Shown: in pieces, positions 1 to 7,703 of the stretch | Position numbering within the stretch: position 1 is the first letter of the stretch | Layout: each line of letters starts with the position of its first letter | Assembly (NCBI RefSeq): GCF_016909125.1 | Contig: NZ_JAFBFD010000020.1 | Coordinates: 1-51,386 of the forward strand | Direction: 5' to 3' | DNA: 51,386 bases | Origin: Enterococcus lemanii | GTDB lineage: Bacteria > Bacillota > Bacilli > Lactobacillales > Enterococcaceae | Program-made: the position numbers and the translations under genes | Notes under the pieces: model-generated | Told to the model about the DNA's origin: nothing | Seen by the model: only the letters and a program-made list of their open reading frames with translations | Databases searched by the model: none

Positions 1-112
1 TCCTCTTTTTGTTATTGGCCGCTAAACCTAACATTAAGAATAATGGTCTTCTTTCTTTTTTTCTAGTCCTACCGCAATATATTTTACACTTAGGTAATTT
101 CCTCATAAACAA

Positions 113-149
113 AAACAGCTAAATCCATTTAATTAGGGTTTAGCTGTTT
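113..149 (-). terminator. hairpin terminator after the formate/nitrite channel gene
   Basis: A 14-bp stem with one mismatch (arms at 113-126 and 136-149) lies about 100 bases past the stop codon of the minus-strand channel gene. On the minus strand the stem is followed by a T-rich stretch (TTTTTGTTT), as in an intrinsic terminator. The first 112 bases of the window hold no gene that I can see. Confidence 0.6.
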
Positions 150-249
150 ATCTATCGGTAAAAGCACAAGATATTTGAGTTTTATTCGAATGATTCTTCT
201 TTTAGTTTACTACGAATCAGTATGTTTCTATCCTTTTAATTCAGGCGAA

Positions 250-1113
250 TCACTGATTTGGCGATTCACTAAATGGCTCACTCAAATTGGGATACGTTTC
301 ATTTGATGAGGCAAGTACTTGGTCATGACTTGTTTCGCTAGCGACTTCTTTCATTCCTACTTTAAACGCTAAGAAATACAACCCTCCCAGTAGCAAACCG
401 CCACCGACCAAATTTCCTAGCCAAACAAATAATAAATTATTCAAAAACGCCCCCCAAGTCACACCACCAGCTAAAATGCCTGCCATTATCAAGAACATAT
501 TAGCGACCACGTGTTGATAACCGGCAATCACGAAGCCTGCAACCGGTAAGAAAGTACCTACAATTTTCCCAATAAAATCTTTCGAAGCCATATTCATATA
601 CACACCTGTACAAACAAGAATATTACAAGCAATTCCCGACAAAAAGGCTTGTAATGGCGCATCCGCAATTCGTCCCTGAGCCACGGCAATGGTTCGCTCT
701 AAAAAATGACCATCTAATGTTTTTGAATAGTAACCAAAGAAAATAGCAACACCAACAGCCCCAACGAAATTAAAAACCGTAACTAAAAATAAATTTCTTG
801 CCCATTGCTTCACACTAATTTCCTTGGCATAAAGCGCCATCGTTACGACAAACATATTACCAGTCACTAGCTCACCACCTACAAGCAATAAGCAAATTAA
901 GCCAAACGGAAACATCAGAGCGCCCATTAAGTTAGTCATTGTCCCCCACGAAGCAGGCATTGTCCCCATTGTTCGAATCATCGCAACACCCGCTAAGGCA
1001 ATGAAAACCCCGGCCATCATTCCTAAAGTTGCGATTGTTATAAAACTATAGTTTGCTTTTACTTTTCCTCTTTTAATTGCTTCATCAACTAATTCTTTTG
1101 GTGATAATGACAT
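250..1113 (-). CDS. formate/nitrite transporter family protein (FocA/NirC-like channel)
   Basis: This protein of about 287 residues has the six hydrophobic segments and the Gly-rich turns of the formate/nitrite transporter family, which form pentameric membrane channels for small anions such as formate or nitrite. Recognisable parts are the N-terminal SPKELVDEAI helix, the LVGGELVTGNMF segment typical of the first half, and the NILVCTGVYM and GYQHVVANMF segments of the second half. An ATG 24 bases downstream of the longest start is preceded by GAGGT at good spacing, so I start it at 1113. It is monocistronic: the next gene on the same strand is 900 bases upstream. The C-terminal ~25 residues are hydrophilic and variable. 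The family is certain. The substrate is not; formate is the commonest in fermentative lactic acid bacteria. Confidence 0.9.
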   Translation of the reverse strand: MSLSPKELVDEAIKRGKVKANYSFITIATLGMMAGVFIALAGVAMIRTMGTMPASWGTMTNLMGALMFPFGLICLLLVGGELVTGNMFVVTMALYAKEISVKQWARNLFLVTVFNFVGAVGVAIFFGYYSKTLDGHFLERTIAVAQGRIADAPLQAFLSGIACNILVCTGVYMNMASKDFIGKIVGTFLPVAGFVIAGYQHVVANMFLIMAGILAGGVTWGAFLNNLLFVWLGNLVGGGLLLGGLYFLAFKVGMKEVASETSHDQVLASSNETYPNLSEPFSESPNQ

Positions 1114-1403
1114 TGACTTACCTCTTTCATTTTTCAATATGTAAATAAATATATGTATTTATATATAAATTTGTTATCTTTTTCACTATTATAATAACAT
1201 ATTTTTTACATAATAAAACCCTTTTTTTTATTAAAAAATAGAATTTCCAGTTATTATCCGCTTGAAAACAACGACGAAAAGGCTTTTTCTAGCTAAAAAA
1301 AATAATAAATGCTCATTTGTTAACAATGGTTTTTTGTTTGAATTGCTTTGATTGCTAAATTTTAAAAAAGGGATTGTAAATTCTTGTTAATTTTGAACAA
1401 CTA

Positions 1404-1442
1404 GAAAGCCAACAGGATAAAAAAATCGCCTGTTGGCTTTTC
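1404..1442. terminator. orphan perfect hairpin
   Basis: A perfect 13-bp stem (GAAAGCCAACAGG and its complement) with a 12-base loop lies in the gap between the channel gene and the next gene. On the plus strand it is followed by TTTTCG and then a T-rich run, so it looks like an intrinsic terminator for rightward transcription, but no gene lies to its left on that strand. It may end a small RNA or antisense transcript, or be a relic. Confidence 0.45.
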
Positions 1443-1563
1443 GTTAATTTTTTATATAATGTCTACTGAATAATTGCCAAATATTCATAACGTGCTCAAT
1501 TTTCGAATATTGACTTAAATATATATCTTATTTAATAGCCACTATAATGCTAATAAAATCGTG

Positions 1564-1569
1564 TATAAT
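1564..1569 (+). promoter_or_regulatory. -10 box of the repeated small RNA, copy 1
   Basis: TATAAT sits 12 bases before the first base of the GATGAC stem of the repeat. Copy 2 has TATACT at exactly the same distance, in a conserved AATCGT-TATA-TA context. No good -35 hexamer is visible. The conservation of this box with the repeat suggests that the repeat is a transcription unit. Confidence 0.5.
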
Positions 1570-1581
1570 AAACTTATAATT

Positions 1582-1670
1582 GATGACTTCTGAAGGAAAA
1601 ACACTGGGTCCCAAAATGGGGTAGGCATAAATCGCTGAGCATTCCTATGTGCCTGGGGTCATCTTTTTTT
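1582..1670 (+). ncRNA. repeated ~85-nt structured RNA-like element, copy 1 (complete)
   Basis: The element begins with GATGAC and ends with GTCATC followed by eight T, so its ends pair into a closing helix that could also act as terminator. Inside are a TCCC-AAAA-TGGG hairpin and a GGCATA / TGTGCC arm. Copy 2 (11238) matches nearly base for base, with a change in the closing helix that keeps pairing (UU to UC opposite GG). I do not recognise a known riboswitch or sRNA family. It is not followed by a fixed gene type, which argues against a cis-acting leader. The minus-strand open frame across it shows no protein signal. Confidence 0.55.
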
Positions 1671-1776
1671 ATTGCTATTGCATTACTTGCCAAAACTTTG
1701 ATGAACCCTTTAATTTTCTTATTTAAATCAATAAAACCTTGTGATAAGCAGATGAAAATTACAAAGTATTTATAAA

Positions 1777-1816
1777 AAACCAGCCCACCCTTCAAATTTG
1801 AAAAGTGGGCTGGTTT
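1777..1816 (-). terminator. terminator hairpin, repeat copy a (ends the PIN cassette)
   Basis: A perfect 12-bp stem (AAACCAGCCCAC and its complement) with an AT-rich loop, followed on the minus strand by TTTTTTATA. It ends minus-strand transcription from the HTH / ImmA / PIN cassette. An almost identical hairpin, same orientation and same loop, sits at 4033-4071 on the other side of the cassette. Confidence 0.7.
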
Positions 1817-1869
1817 GCTAATTTTTGTCCTGGTAGTCTTAATAAGATATGATTCACTCCCTTTAAAAA

Positions 1870-2004
1870 TTAGCCCTCCACCTCAGCTAATCGTTTGTCT
1901 AACTGTTCTAATTTGAATTGTCTTTGGTGGGATTCAAAAATAATCGATTTATAAAAAGAACGAATACTCTTACGTGAGGCAATCTTATTCTGATAACAAT
2001 ACAC
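1870..2004 (-). pseudogene. small 44-codon open frame just after the PIN gene, possible gene remnant
   Basis: A frame that could start at GTG 2004 encodes a basic, helix-rich peptide (IASRKSIRSFYKSIIFESHQ, then KLEQLDKRLAEVEG) and ends shortly before the terminator at 1816. The frame stays open upstream into the end of the PIN gene, with two Cys in CVYCYQ. It has no convincing ribosome-binding site. Its residue make-up looks protein-like, so it may be the tail of a decayed gene or a small fourth gene of the cassette. I do not recognise it. Confidence 0.25.
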
Positions 2005-2024
2005 ACAAAATCTTCGGCAGAATC

Positions 2025-2507
2025 TTATACTAACAATACCTCTTGATTATCAATCAAAACACGATAATCCTCTTGAATGGCAATCGTCCGAATATCAAAA
2101 TCATTACTACAAATTACTCGGGCATTGACCATCAGGCAAGCTGTAATTGTGGCAATCTCCCCAAAGTTAGAAACTGGTTTCATTCGTTTCCCTTCTTCTA
2201 TCTTAGTAAGATTCATCTCACGAAAAGATTCTTTAACATCCGTGAGTCGGTTTCGATAGATTTCTTGCTCAACCTTCGTTAAACAAGAAGAATCTGCCGG
2301 ATCAAATAGAAGCCATTGTTTCTCAGTAACAAAAGAAACCACCGTATTTTTTATTTCTGAGGTAAGTAATTCGTTATAAACTTCTATATGGATATAAATA
2401 TTCTCATATAGGTTATCCATCCATTCTAAAACATTCTCTTTTTGAAAATTGGCGGCAAAGATTAACATGTTCGAATCAATAAATACCTTTTGAGGTGAAT
2501 CAGTCAT
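2025..2507 (-). CDS. PIN-domain nuclease-like protein
   Basis: A 160-residue single-domain protein with the PIN fold signature: an Asp at the end of the first strand (VFIDSNMLI, D11), Glu 46 in VYNELLT, Glu 117 in FGEIATI, and Asp 136/138 in VICSNDFDI. These acidic residues form the metal site of PIN RNases such as VapC toxins. Its start overlaps the end of the peptidase gene by 8 bases, so the two are translationally coupled. It is the last gene of a three-gene unit (HTH regulator, ImmA/IrrE peptidase, PIN) ending at the hairpin at 1777. By analogy with VapC-type toxins it probably cleaves RNA and is held in check by a partner, but it has no classical small VapB. The fold call is good; the toxin role is inferred from context. 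Confidence 0.7.
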   Translation of the reverse strand: MTDSPQKVFIDSNMLIFAANFQKENVLEWMDNLYENIYIHIEVYNELLTSEIKNTVVSFVTEKQWLLFDPADSSCLTKVEQEIYRNRLTDVKESFREMNLTKIEEGKRMKPVSNFGEIATITACLMVNARVICSNDFDIRTIAIQEDYRVLIDNQEVLLV

Positions 2508-3252
2508 CTTCTACCCAATCGTCCATTAGCTGTTGTCGCTTCAGCCAGTAAACTTCCGCTTGTTTAGGATCAATGTGTTTCAGAAGATTGGCAGCCATTT
2601 CTAACGTGATTTGATGATTACTAACTTGTTTCTCAACTTCTTTTGAAAAAGAATTAAACTGTTCAAACGGATAACTTTCATCTAGATAACTTGGTGGAAA
2701 ACCGAGGTCTTTTCTAACTATTTTCCATTCTTCATCGCTTCTGTTTATAATCGATGAAGAGATACTATTTCCGAGTTCTTTTAATCTTCTAGTTACTGCA
2801 ACATAAGGCATAGAGGAGAGATCCGCAATCTCGATTATTTTATTATCAAGATTTCCTTTCAAATTTCGAAAAAGAGCGGTTACGAGATCATCAGGTAACA
2901 TAACATTAGCAGCAAAATGGTCTGCTGCTCGCTCATGATCAATTTTTTCATAAGCAATTGGAATTTCATCTGATTCATATTGTAGATGCCAGAGTTCATG
3001 CGCAGCACTATAATACCTGATACGTAAAGGTTGTGCCGTATTAATTGCAATAAGATGTTTATCTAACAAATGAATTGAAGCGCCATAATAAGAAAAATCC
3101 GGTACATTTTGATAAATAACAAACGCCTTTTTAGCAATTACCTTCTCAATTTCACTCCCTAAAAAAACTTCTTTTCCAAAATAATTTTTTAGAAAATCAT
3201 TAGCATAAATTCTTGATATTTTTTCCGCTTGTTTTTTATTGATTGTTGTCAT
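2500..3252 (-). CDS. ImmA/IrrE family metallopeptidase
   Basis: A 250-residue protein with a gluzincin active site: HELWH at residues 85-89 and a downstream Glu in DHERAADHFAANVMLP (about residue 107) as third zinc ligand. This is the signature of ImmA/IrrE (COG2856) peptidases, which cleave a repressor in response to a signal and are often encoded next to an XRE regulator. The C-terminal half carries a helical segment (LSSMPYVAVTRRLKEL) and an acidic tail. It lies 9 bases after the HTH gene and overlaps the PIN gene. The likely job is to cut the upstream XRE repressor, or act as antidote or trigger for the PIN protein. The peptidase call is strong; the substrate is inferred. Confidence 0.85.
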   Translation of the reverse strand: MTTINKKQAEKISRIYANDFLKNYFGKEVFLGSEIEKVIAKKAFVIYQNVPDFSYYGASIHLLDKHLIAINTAQPLRIRYYSAAHELWHLQYESDEIPIAYEKIDHERAADHFAANVMLPDDLVTALFRNLKGNLDNKIIEIADLSSMPYVAVTRRLKELGNSISSSIINRSDEEWKIVRKDLGFPPSYLDESYPFEQFNSFSKEVEKQVSNHQITLEMAANLLKHIDPKQAEVYWLKRQQLMDDWVEDD

Positions 3253-3261
3253 CTAATCCAC

Positions 3262-3591
3262 CTACTTATTTAGCAATTGAACAAAGTGTTCTACGTCAAG
3301 TAACAATTGATTGAATGCACGTTCCCCTTGTTCATTAGAAATACTTCCTCTTAAAGAATAAACAAGCTTGCCACTAAATCCATCTGCTGAAGAGGCAAGT
3401 TCAGAAATACTCATACCCGTGATTTTGGCAAATTTTTCAATCTGTGCAGGTTGAAGTTTTCGCGTACCATTAAATAGTTGGCTAATCAAAGAAGGTGCAA
3501 CGTCCATTTCAGTGGACAACCATGCTTGGGTTTTACCATTATCCGTCAACCATTTCTTTACATTTTCTACTGTATTTACATCACTTCTCAT
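3262..3591 (-). CDS. XRE-type helix-turn-helix regulator
   Basis: An HTH regulator of about 110 residues: VKKWLTDNGKTQAWLSTEMD followed by VAPSLISQLFNGTRKLQP is a clear XRE helix-turn-helix, then comes a short C-terminal dimerisation segment. A longer frame exists (to 3678), but it runs through the promoter (TTGTGA, 17 bases, TACACT at 3644-3616), so translation must begin at ATG 3603 or, as chosen, 3591. It is the first gene of the cassette and very probably represses its own promoter: a perfect 16-bp palindrome overlaps the -35 box. It pairs with the ImmA/IrrE peptidase 9 bases downstream, an arrangement known from ImmR/ImmA in mobile elements, where the peptidase cleaves the repressor. Confidence 0.85.
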   Translation of the reverse strand: MRSDVNTVENVKKWLTDNGKTQAWLSTEMDVAPSLISQLFNGTRKLQPAQIEKFAKITGMSISELASSADGFSGKLVYSLRGSISNEQGERAFNQLLLDVEHFVQLLNK

Positions 3592-3615
3592 TGTTATCGC
3601 CATCCCTTCACACAT

Positions 3616-3644
3616 AGTGTAACACCATTTGTGAATATTCACAA
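3616..3644 (-). promoter_or_regulatory. promoter and palindromic operator of the XRE/ImmA/PIN cassette
   Basis: On the minus strand TTGTGA (3644-3639) and TACACT (3621-3616) are separated by 17 bases. The perfect 16-bp palindrome TTGTGAATATTCACAA at 3629-3644 covers the -35 box, the expected position for an operator bound by the XRE repressor encoded directly downstream. Confidence 0.7.
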
Positions 3645-3678
3645 TTATAACGATACGGATTGTGAACTTAATTTCCAA

Positions 3679-4032
3679 AGAAGGAGAGACTATAAAAATT
3701 TAAACTAAAAAACCAAATCATAAAAAGATACTTAAACAAACGAATCGTTTGATCTCATTTATCTCGCTATCATTCTTTCTCAATTTTATAAAATCTATAG
3801 CTAGCACACAGCCATCTATAACTTAATAAATTCTTTTAATACACGATAAACTGTCACAATAGGCATCCTTTTCAATCGATTCAGCAGCAATACGGTCTCG
3901 ATTATTCCATGCATTCGTTAAAAGATACGCAAATAATAACTGATTTCATTTTAATTTTTAAACTTCTTTATTTAAAATGGCATTTAATTTCTTTAAATCA
4001 CTAGGTAATAAAAATTGTTTTCTTCTATAAAA
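3679..4032. other. intergenic stretch with a faint coding relic
   Basis: No intact gene is visible. On the minus strand, 3816-3935 holds short protein-like frames in two phases (AWNNRDRIAAESIEKDA, then RMPIVTVYRVLKEFIKL before a stop). They resemble a frameshifted fragment; the second piece recalls a helix-turn-helix or the C-terminal part of an ImmA-type protein. The rest is AT-rich with no recognisable signal. Confidence 0.3.
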
Positions 4033-4071
4033 AACCAGCCCACTCTTCAAATTTGAAAAGTGGGCTGGGTT
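4033..4071 (-). terminator. terminator hairpin, repeat copy b (ends the MmgE/PrpD operon)
   Basis: Stem AACCAGCCCACT / AGTGGGCTGG with the same TTCAAATTTGAA loop as the hairpin at 1777-1816, followed on the minus strand by TTTTTTATAG. It lies 76 bases past the MmgE/PrpD stop. Similarity to copy a continues into the flank (TTGCT, then AATTTTTGTCC). Confidence 0.7.
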
Positions 4072-4146
4072 GCTTCGTCTAAAACAATTTTTGTCCCCTA
4101 TCGTCGGGGTTGGGGCTCGAGTAGCAAAACAAATTCCTCGCGATAA

Positions 4147-5544
4147 CTATCCTTCATTCATTTCATTCAAAACCCGTACCTGACCAAGCAGTGAAGTGAA
4201 TTCGGTGATGGCAACTTCATCAATTTTTTGGATGGTTGCGGCGATTTGATTGGCTAGTTTTTGATCGATTTTTTGGGTTAAAGTCTCGTACTTTTTAAGT
4301 AGTACTTCCCAAGTAGCTGGGTGGGTGGTGAAGCCTTCGTAATCTTGCTTTTCTACCGAATAAATCGTGCCATCGTTTGTTTCAACTTCAAGGCGACACG
4401 CCATTTCTTGTGGGAAACGCGCGCTGTAGGTCGCATCGACTTTTACCTCGACTTTTTGTAGTAGGTTTTGAACGTCGGCTTGGTTAATTCGACTCGGCTC
4501 GTATTGCTCAGGCATAACTTGACCGTCTAAAAAGGCCACGGCCAGCATATATGGCAACGAATGATCGGCTTCTTCTTTCGTTTGGATGGTTTTCTTTTCG
4601 CCTTCTTCGCCACCGCCAATGATATGATACGCCACATCAAAAGTTGTTAGACGGATTTGTTTGATGTCTTCTACGGCTATTTTTTGCTTATTGCGAATTT
4701 CTAAAAGCCCTTCGATTGAAGATTGGGAATGAATTTCAGCGTTGTATTTTTTTATGATGGTTTTGTTTACGTGTTCTAGCATTTCTTTTGACCAATCAAT
4801 AGTAAACTTGCCGGCAATACTGTCCATCAAACCTTTATTGCCTTCAAATACTTCGCGTGGACCAGTAATGCCATAACTTGCAAGGAGCGCCGCATGGACA
4901 GCTCCCATTGCGGTATTCGGATAAGTCAGGCCTTTCCAATTGGATAGACTGCCTGTTCTTGTTACCCGTAAAGCGTTTTGAGTTGTGCCTGCAATCGCAA
5001 TGGCATTGGCTATTTTCTGTGCATCAAGTCCCAGTGCTTTTGACGCACCAGCCGCTGCACCATACGCGCCTTGCACGGTGTGGTCAAAGCCGTGTTTTCG
5101 AACGGGTGCTACCTCTGATAATCGAGTTTGTACTTGATAAGCGATCCCTAGCGACAATAGAAATTCTTTGCCACTAATTTGATTGTATTCCGCCGCAGCA
5201 AGAACTGGCGCAATATTGTCTGATGGGTGACACGTTTCTTCTTTGGCTAAAAAGGAATCGTTGTAATCCAAATAACGAATTGCTGCCCCATTGTAAAAAG
5301 TTGCGTCCACCGGTGTCGTTTTCCCACCACCGATTAAAGTCACAAGCGGCTTGCCACCAAAAGTTTCCGTCATTTGACGAATCGCTTGAATTGGCTCTCC
5401 TTCTAGCGCGCCAATGGCTACTCCAACACTATCTAATAGCCGCTTTTTTAAAGCCTCCACCGCTTCTGCTGATAAATCTTGCCATTCAAGTTGTGCGACC
5501 CATTCGGCAAGTGATTCAACCATTGTTTTATTTGTTTTTGTCAC
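4147..5544 (-). CDS. MmgE/PrpD family protein
   Basis: The protein belongs to the MmgE/PrpD family, which includes 2-methylcitrate dehydratase (PrpD), cis-aconitate decarboxylase and other enzymes that remove or move groups on tricarboxylic or related acids. Family landmarks are the N-terminal LLDSVGVAIGALEG, the LDYNDSFLAKEETCHPSDNIAPVL-type segment (binding-site region), HGFDHTVQGAYGAAAGASKALGL, and IIKKYNAEIHSQSSIEGLLE. A longer ATG start exists, but AAGGAGGG with ideal spacing before a GTG at 5544 makes that the likely start (465 residues). It follows the phosphosulfolactate-synthase-like gene by 28 bases and shares its transcript. No methylcitrate synthase or lyase is nearby, so it is probably not a propionate-pathway enzyme; the substrate is unknown. 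Confidence 0.85.
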   Translation of the reverse strand: MTKTNKTMVESLAEWVAQLEWQDLSAEAVEALKKRLLDSVGVAIGALEGEPIQAIRQMTETFGGKPLVTLIGGGKTTPVDATFYNGAAIRYLDYNDSFLAKEETCHPSDNIAPVLAAAEYNQISGKEFLLSLGIAYQVQTRLSEVAPVRKHGFDHTVQGAYGAAAGASKALGLDAQKIANAIAIAGTTQNALRVTRTGSLSNWKGLTYPNTAMGAVHAALLASYGITGPREVFEGNKGLMDSIAGKFTIDWSKEMLEHVNKTIIKKYNAEIHSQSSIEGLLEIRNKQKIAVEDIKQIRLTTFDVAYHIIGGGEEGEKKTIQTKEEADHSLPYMLAVAFLDGQVMPEQYEPSRINQADVQNLLQKVEVKVDATYSARFPQEMACRLEVETNDGTIYSVEKQDYEGFTTHPATWEVLLKKYETLTQKIDQKLANQIAATIQKIDEVAITEFTSLLGQVRVLNEMNEG

Positions 5545-5572
5545 AGAAATCCCTCCTTCTTGCGATGATTCA

Positions 5573-6409
5573 TTAAGCATTTTTGCCGTCATCCAGTGTC
5601 AGGACGCGACCAAATAATTCCGCATTCCCCCAAATCCCTCGACGCAAACCTTCTAATTGAACAATTTGGCTATGGTCGACGAACAGATTGATTTCCGGAC
5701 CATAGTTTTTAATATACCAAGCAAAAACATTCGGATCGGCTGCTTCAAACATGACTTTTTCCGTGCCTAGCTCTTTCACAAATTTAGAAACCATGTCTGT
5801 TCGCCAAGTATCCACACTTTCCGTAATACCTTCTGATTCAATCATAAGCATATACGCACCCGCGGCTAAACATTGCTTGCCCGTCTCAATTGCCTTATCG
5901 ATATCGGTTAACCCAGCTGCTTCGTTTTGCGCCACCGTGTTGGTCCCACCAGAGCCAAATTGAATCCCAATCTCTGGTTTTGCCAGTAATCCCGCTGCTT
6001 GAACACGCTTGGTTAAACGCACAATGTCGTCACTTGGAATTGTTAAAAAACCCGTAGAAATCTCAATAATATCAAAACCAACTCGTTTGCATTCACTAAT
6101 ATAATGATCGACCGCTTCAATTCCTTGCGTCAAAACGTACTCCATCCAGCCACCCGTATCGACTTTCACGTCATATTCATGACAAATATTGATAAAATGA
6201 ATTAATTGATCTTCTGGCATCAAAGAAAACGAGCCCCCCGCAAACTTAATGATATCCACATGTTCACCCATTGTTTCCATAATATCTCTTAAATAACGTT
6301 CCCCCATGACATTGTAGTACGGGCCGCGGATTTCGGTTACCCCATAACTTCTTGGCTTTTTCGGGCGGCTATTGTGTCTAATTTTTGAAAATGCTTTATT
6401 ATTGGTCAT
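5573..6409 (-). CDS. phosphosulfolactate synthase-like protein (ComA family TIM barrel)
   Basis: A 278-residue protein resembling ComA, phosphosulfolactate synthase, which adds sulfite to phosphoenolpyruvate in coenzyme M or sulfolactate biosynthesis. Visible landmarks are RPKKPRSYGVTEIRGPYYN at the N terminus, VDIIKFAGGSFSLMP (Lys on an early strand), KVDTGGWMEYVL, GFDIIEISTGFLTIP, KPEIGIQFGSGG, YMLMIESEGIT and VMFEAADPNVFAWYI. This barrel fits the whole length. Coenzyme M is not expected in a lactic acid bacterium, so the true reaction may differ (another C-S or C-C bond to a PEP-like acid). It is the first gene of a two-gene unit with MmgE/PrpD, and a LysR gene is divergent, so the LysR product probably controls both. 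Confidence 0.7.
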   Translation of the reverse strand: MTNNKAFSKIRHNSRPKKPRSYGVTEIRGPYYNVMGERYLRDIMETMGEHVDIIKFAGGSFSLMPEDQLIHFINICHEYDVKVDTGGWMEYVLTQGIEAVDHYISECKRVGFDIIEISTGFLTIPSDDIVRLTKRVQAAGLLAKPEIGIQFGSGGTNTVAQNEAAGLTDIDKAIETGKQCLAAGAYMLMIESEGITESVDTWRTDMVSKFVKELGTEKVMFEAADPNVFAWYIKNYGPEINLFVDHSQIVQLEGLRRGIWGNAELFGRVLTLDDGKNA

Positions 6410-6671
6410 CTGACTTCAATCCTTTCTATGATAAAACTAAAAACAGTGCGTGCTTCCCTTGCTCCTTTTTTCATACACACTTTTGAGTCATTCATCGCTT
6501 TTTTCGTTTTTCCTGTTTATGTTACGATTCATGCATGATAAAAGCGTTTTGATTGATTCTGTGCTAAAGTGAAGAAGTAACGTTAAAGTCATCTTAGCAC
6601 CACAACTTTTAGAGATAAATATGGATTCTCGTTAGAAATATCGGATTTCCCGATGAATAGGATGTGAAAGA
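6410..6671. promoter_or_regulatory. divergent control region between the LysR gene and the ComA-like/MmgE operon
   Basis: The 262-base gap must carry promoters in both directions. In front of the LysR start, ATCGG-ATTTC-CCGAT at 6640-6654 is a perfect 5+5 inverted repeat. It is a possible autoregulatory LysR-binding site, but I cannot place LysR boxes with confidence. Confidence 0.35.
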
Positions 6672-7592
6672 ATGAATTTAAATCAAATGAACGCCTTTTT
6701 GGCCATCGTTGAAACAAGTAGCTTTACGAAAGCCGCTGACCAGTTGTACATTAGCCAATCCACCCTATCTGACCGACTCTTTGCTTTAGAAGAAGAACTT
6801 GGCACACGCTTAATCCAGCGACGTTCCGGCAACAAAAAACTAAGCTTAACCGAAAAAGGCATTGAATTTTTAGACTACGCTGCTCGTTATATTGAATTAG
6901 AAAATGAAATTAACGATTGGAAAAAGGCCCCCTTACTCCCGCATCTAAAAATCGGCGCACCGCAAACCGTTAATGCGTACTTGTTTCGTGGCCTTTATCG
7001 CAGTTACCTAGCAGATACTTATCAAATCCACGTCAGCTCCCATTGGAATCGCACCATTTACAATATGGTCAATTCATTTGAGCTCGACATTGGCATTGTT
7101 TCTCGCCCTTACCAGTCTAAACAAGTAACGACCACCGCTTTGATCAATGAGCCATTACTAATTGTTTATGACGAACGCTTTTCAGATTACCAAAAACTCA
7201 CCGATTTAAAACGCCCCGATCAAATCTATATCGGCTGGGGACCCGTTTACAAAAAGTGGTATCATCAACACTGGGACCGAAACATTCCGGCAAGAATTAC
7301 ACTCGATTCCCCCGAATTACTGATGGACTACCTCGAATCCGAAGCGGCTTGGGCGATCGTTCCCTTATGTATTTATCAAGACATTATCCAAAAAAATCCC
7401 CATATCAAAACCGTGCCAACCGAAAGTGACGTCCATCGCACGCTCTATTTAATTTATCAAATGGGCCAAGGCCAAGCCCGAAATCAAAAAATTGAAGAAT
7501 TTATCAAGAGTTTGCATGATTATGTGCTAGATTTAGAAGTGCAGAATTTATGTACAGTTTTAGGGGGGATGGGGAAAGAAAAAAGAGAGTGA
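6672..7592 (+). CDS. LysR family transcriptional regulator
   Basis: A 306-residue LysR-type regulator. Residues 1-60 hold the winged helix-turn-helix (MNLNQMNAFLAIVETSSFTK, then ADQLYISQSTLSDRLFALEEELGTRLIQR). The remainder is the periplasmic-binding-protein-like effector domain, with the strand around LDIGIVSRPY and the hinge near LLIVYDERF. A GTGAAAGA sequence precedes the ATG. It is transcribed away from the ComA-like/MmgE operon, the usual arrangement for a LysR activator of a divergent catabolic operon, so the effector is probably a substrate or product of that pathway. It ends 30 bases before a strong bidirectional terminator. Confidence 0.9.
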   Translation: MNLNQMNAFLAIVETSSFTKAADQLYISQSTLSDRLFALEEELGTRLIQRRSGNKKLSLTEKGIEFLDYAARYIELENEINDWKKAPLLPHLKIGAPQTVNAYLFRGLYRSYLADTYQIHVSSHWNRTIYNMVNSFELDIGIVSRPYQSKQVTTTALINEPLLIVYDERFSDYQKLTDLKRPDQIYIGWGPVYKKWYHQHWDRNIPARITLDSPELLMDYLESEAAWAIVPLCIYQDIIQKNPHIKTVPTESDVHRTLYLIYQMGQGQARNQKIEEFIKSLHDYVLDLEVQNLCTVLGGMGKEKRE

Positions 7593-7623
7593 AGCTTGTT
7601 TTTGAGAGTTTTATTGAAACATA

Positions 7624-7672
7624 AAAAAACTTGAAGCGCCTGCGATACATAAAGGCGCTTCAAGTTTTTTAT
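7624..7672. terminator. bidirectional terminator between LysR and RloB genes
   Basis: A perfect ACTTGAAGCGCC stem with a 13-base loop, flanked by A7 on the left and T6 on the right, so it can end transcription from both converging genes. Confidence 0.85.
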
Positions 7673-7703
7673 ATTTAAATTTATTTTTTTATAAATCAAA
7701 TCA

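Noticed and set aside
1582-1670. RNA repeat as a riboswitch
   Set aside because: The copies are followed by unrelated sequence or converging genes, not by a same-strand gene, and no known aptamer core is recognised.
1574-1795. 73-codon minus-strand frame
   Set aside because: It runs straight across the structured RNA repeat and part of the terminator hairpin, has no ribosome-binding site and no protein-like pattern.
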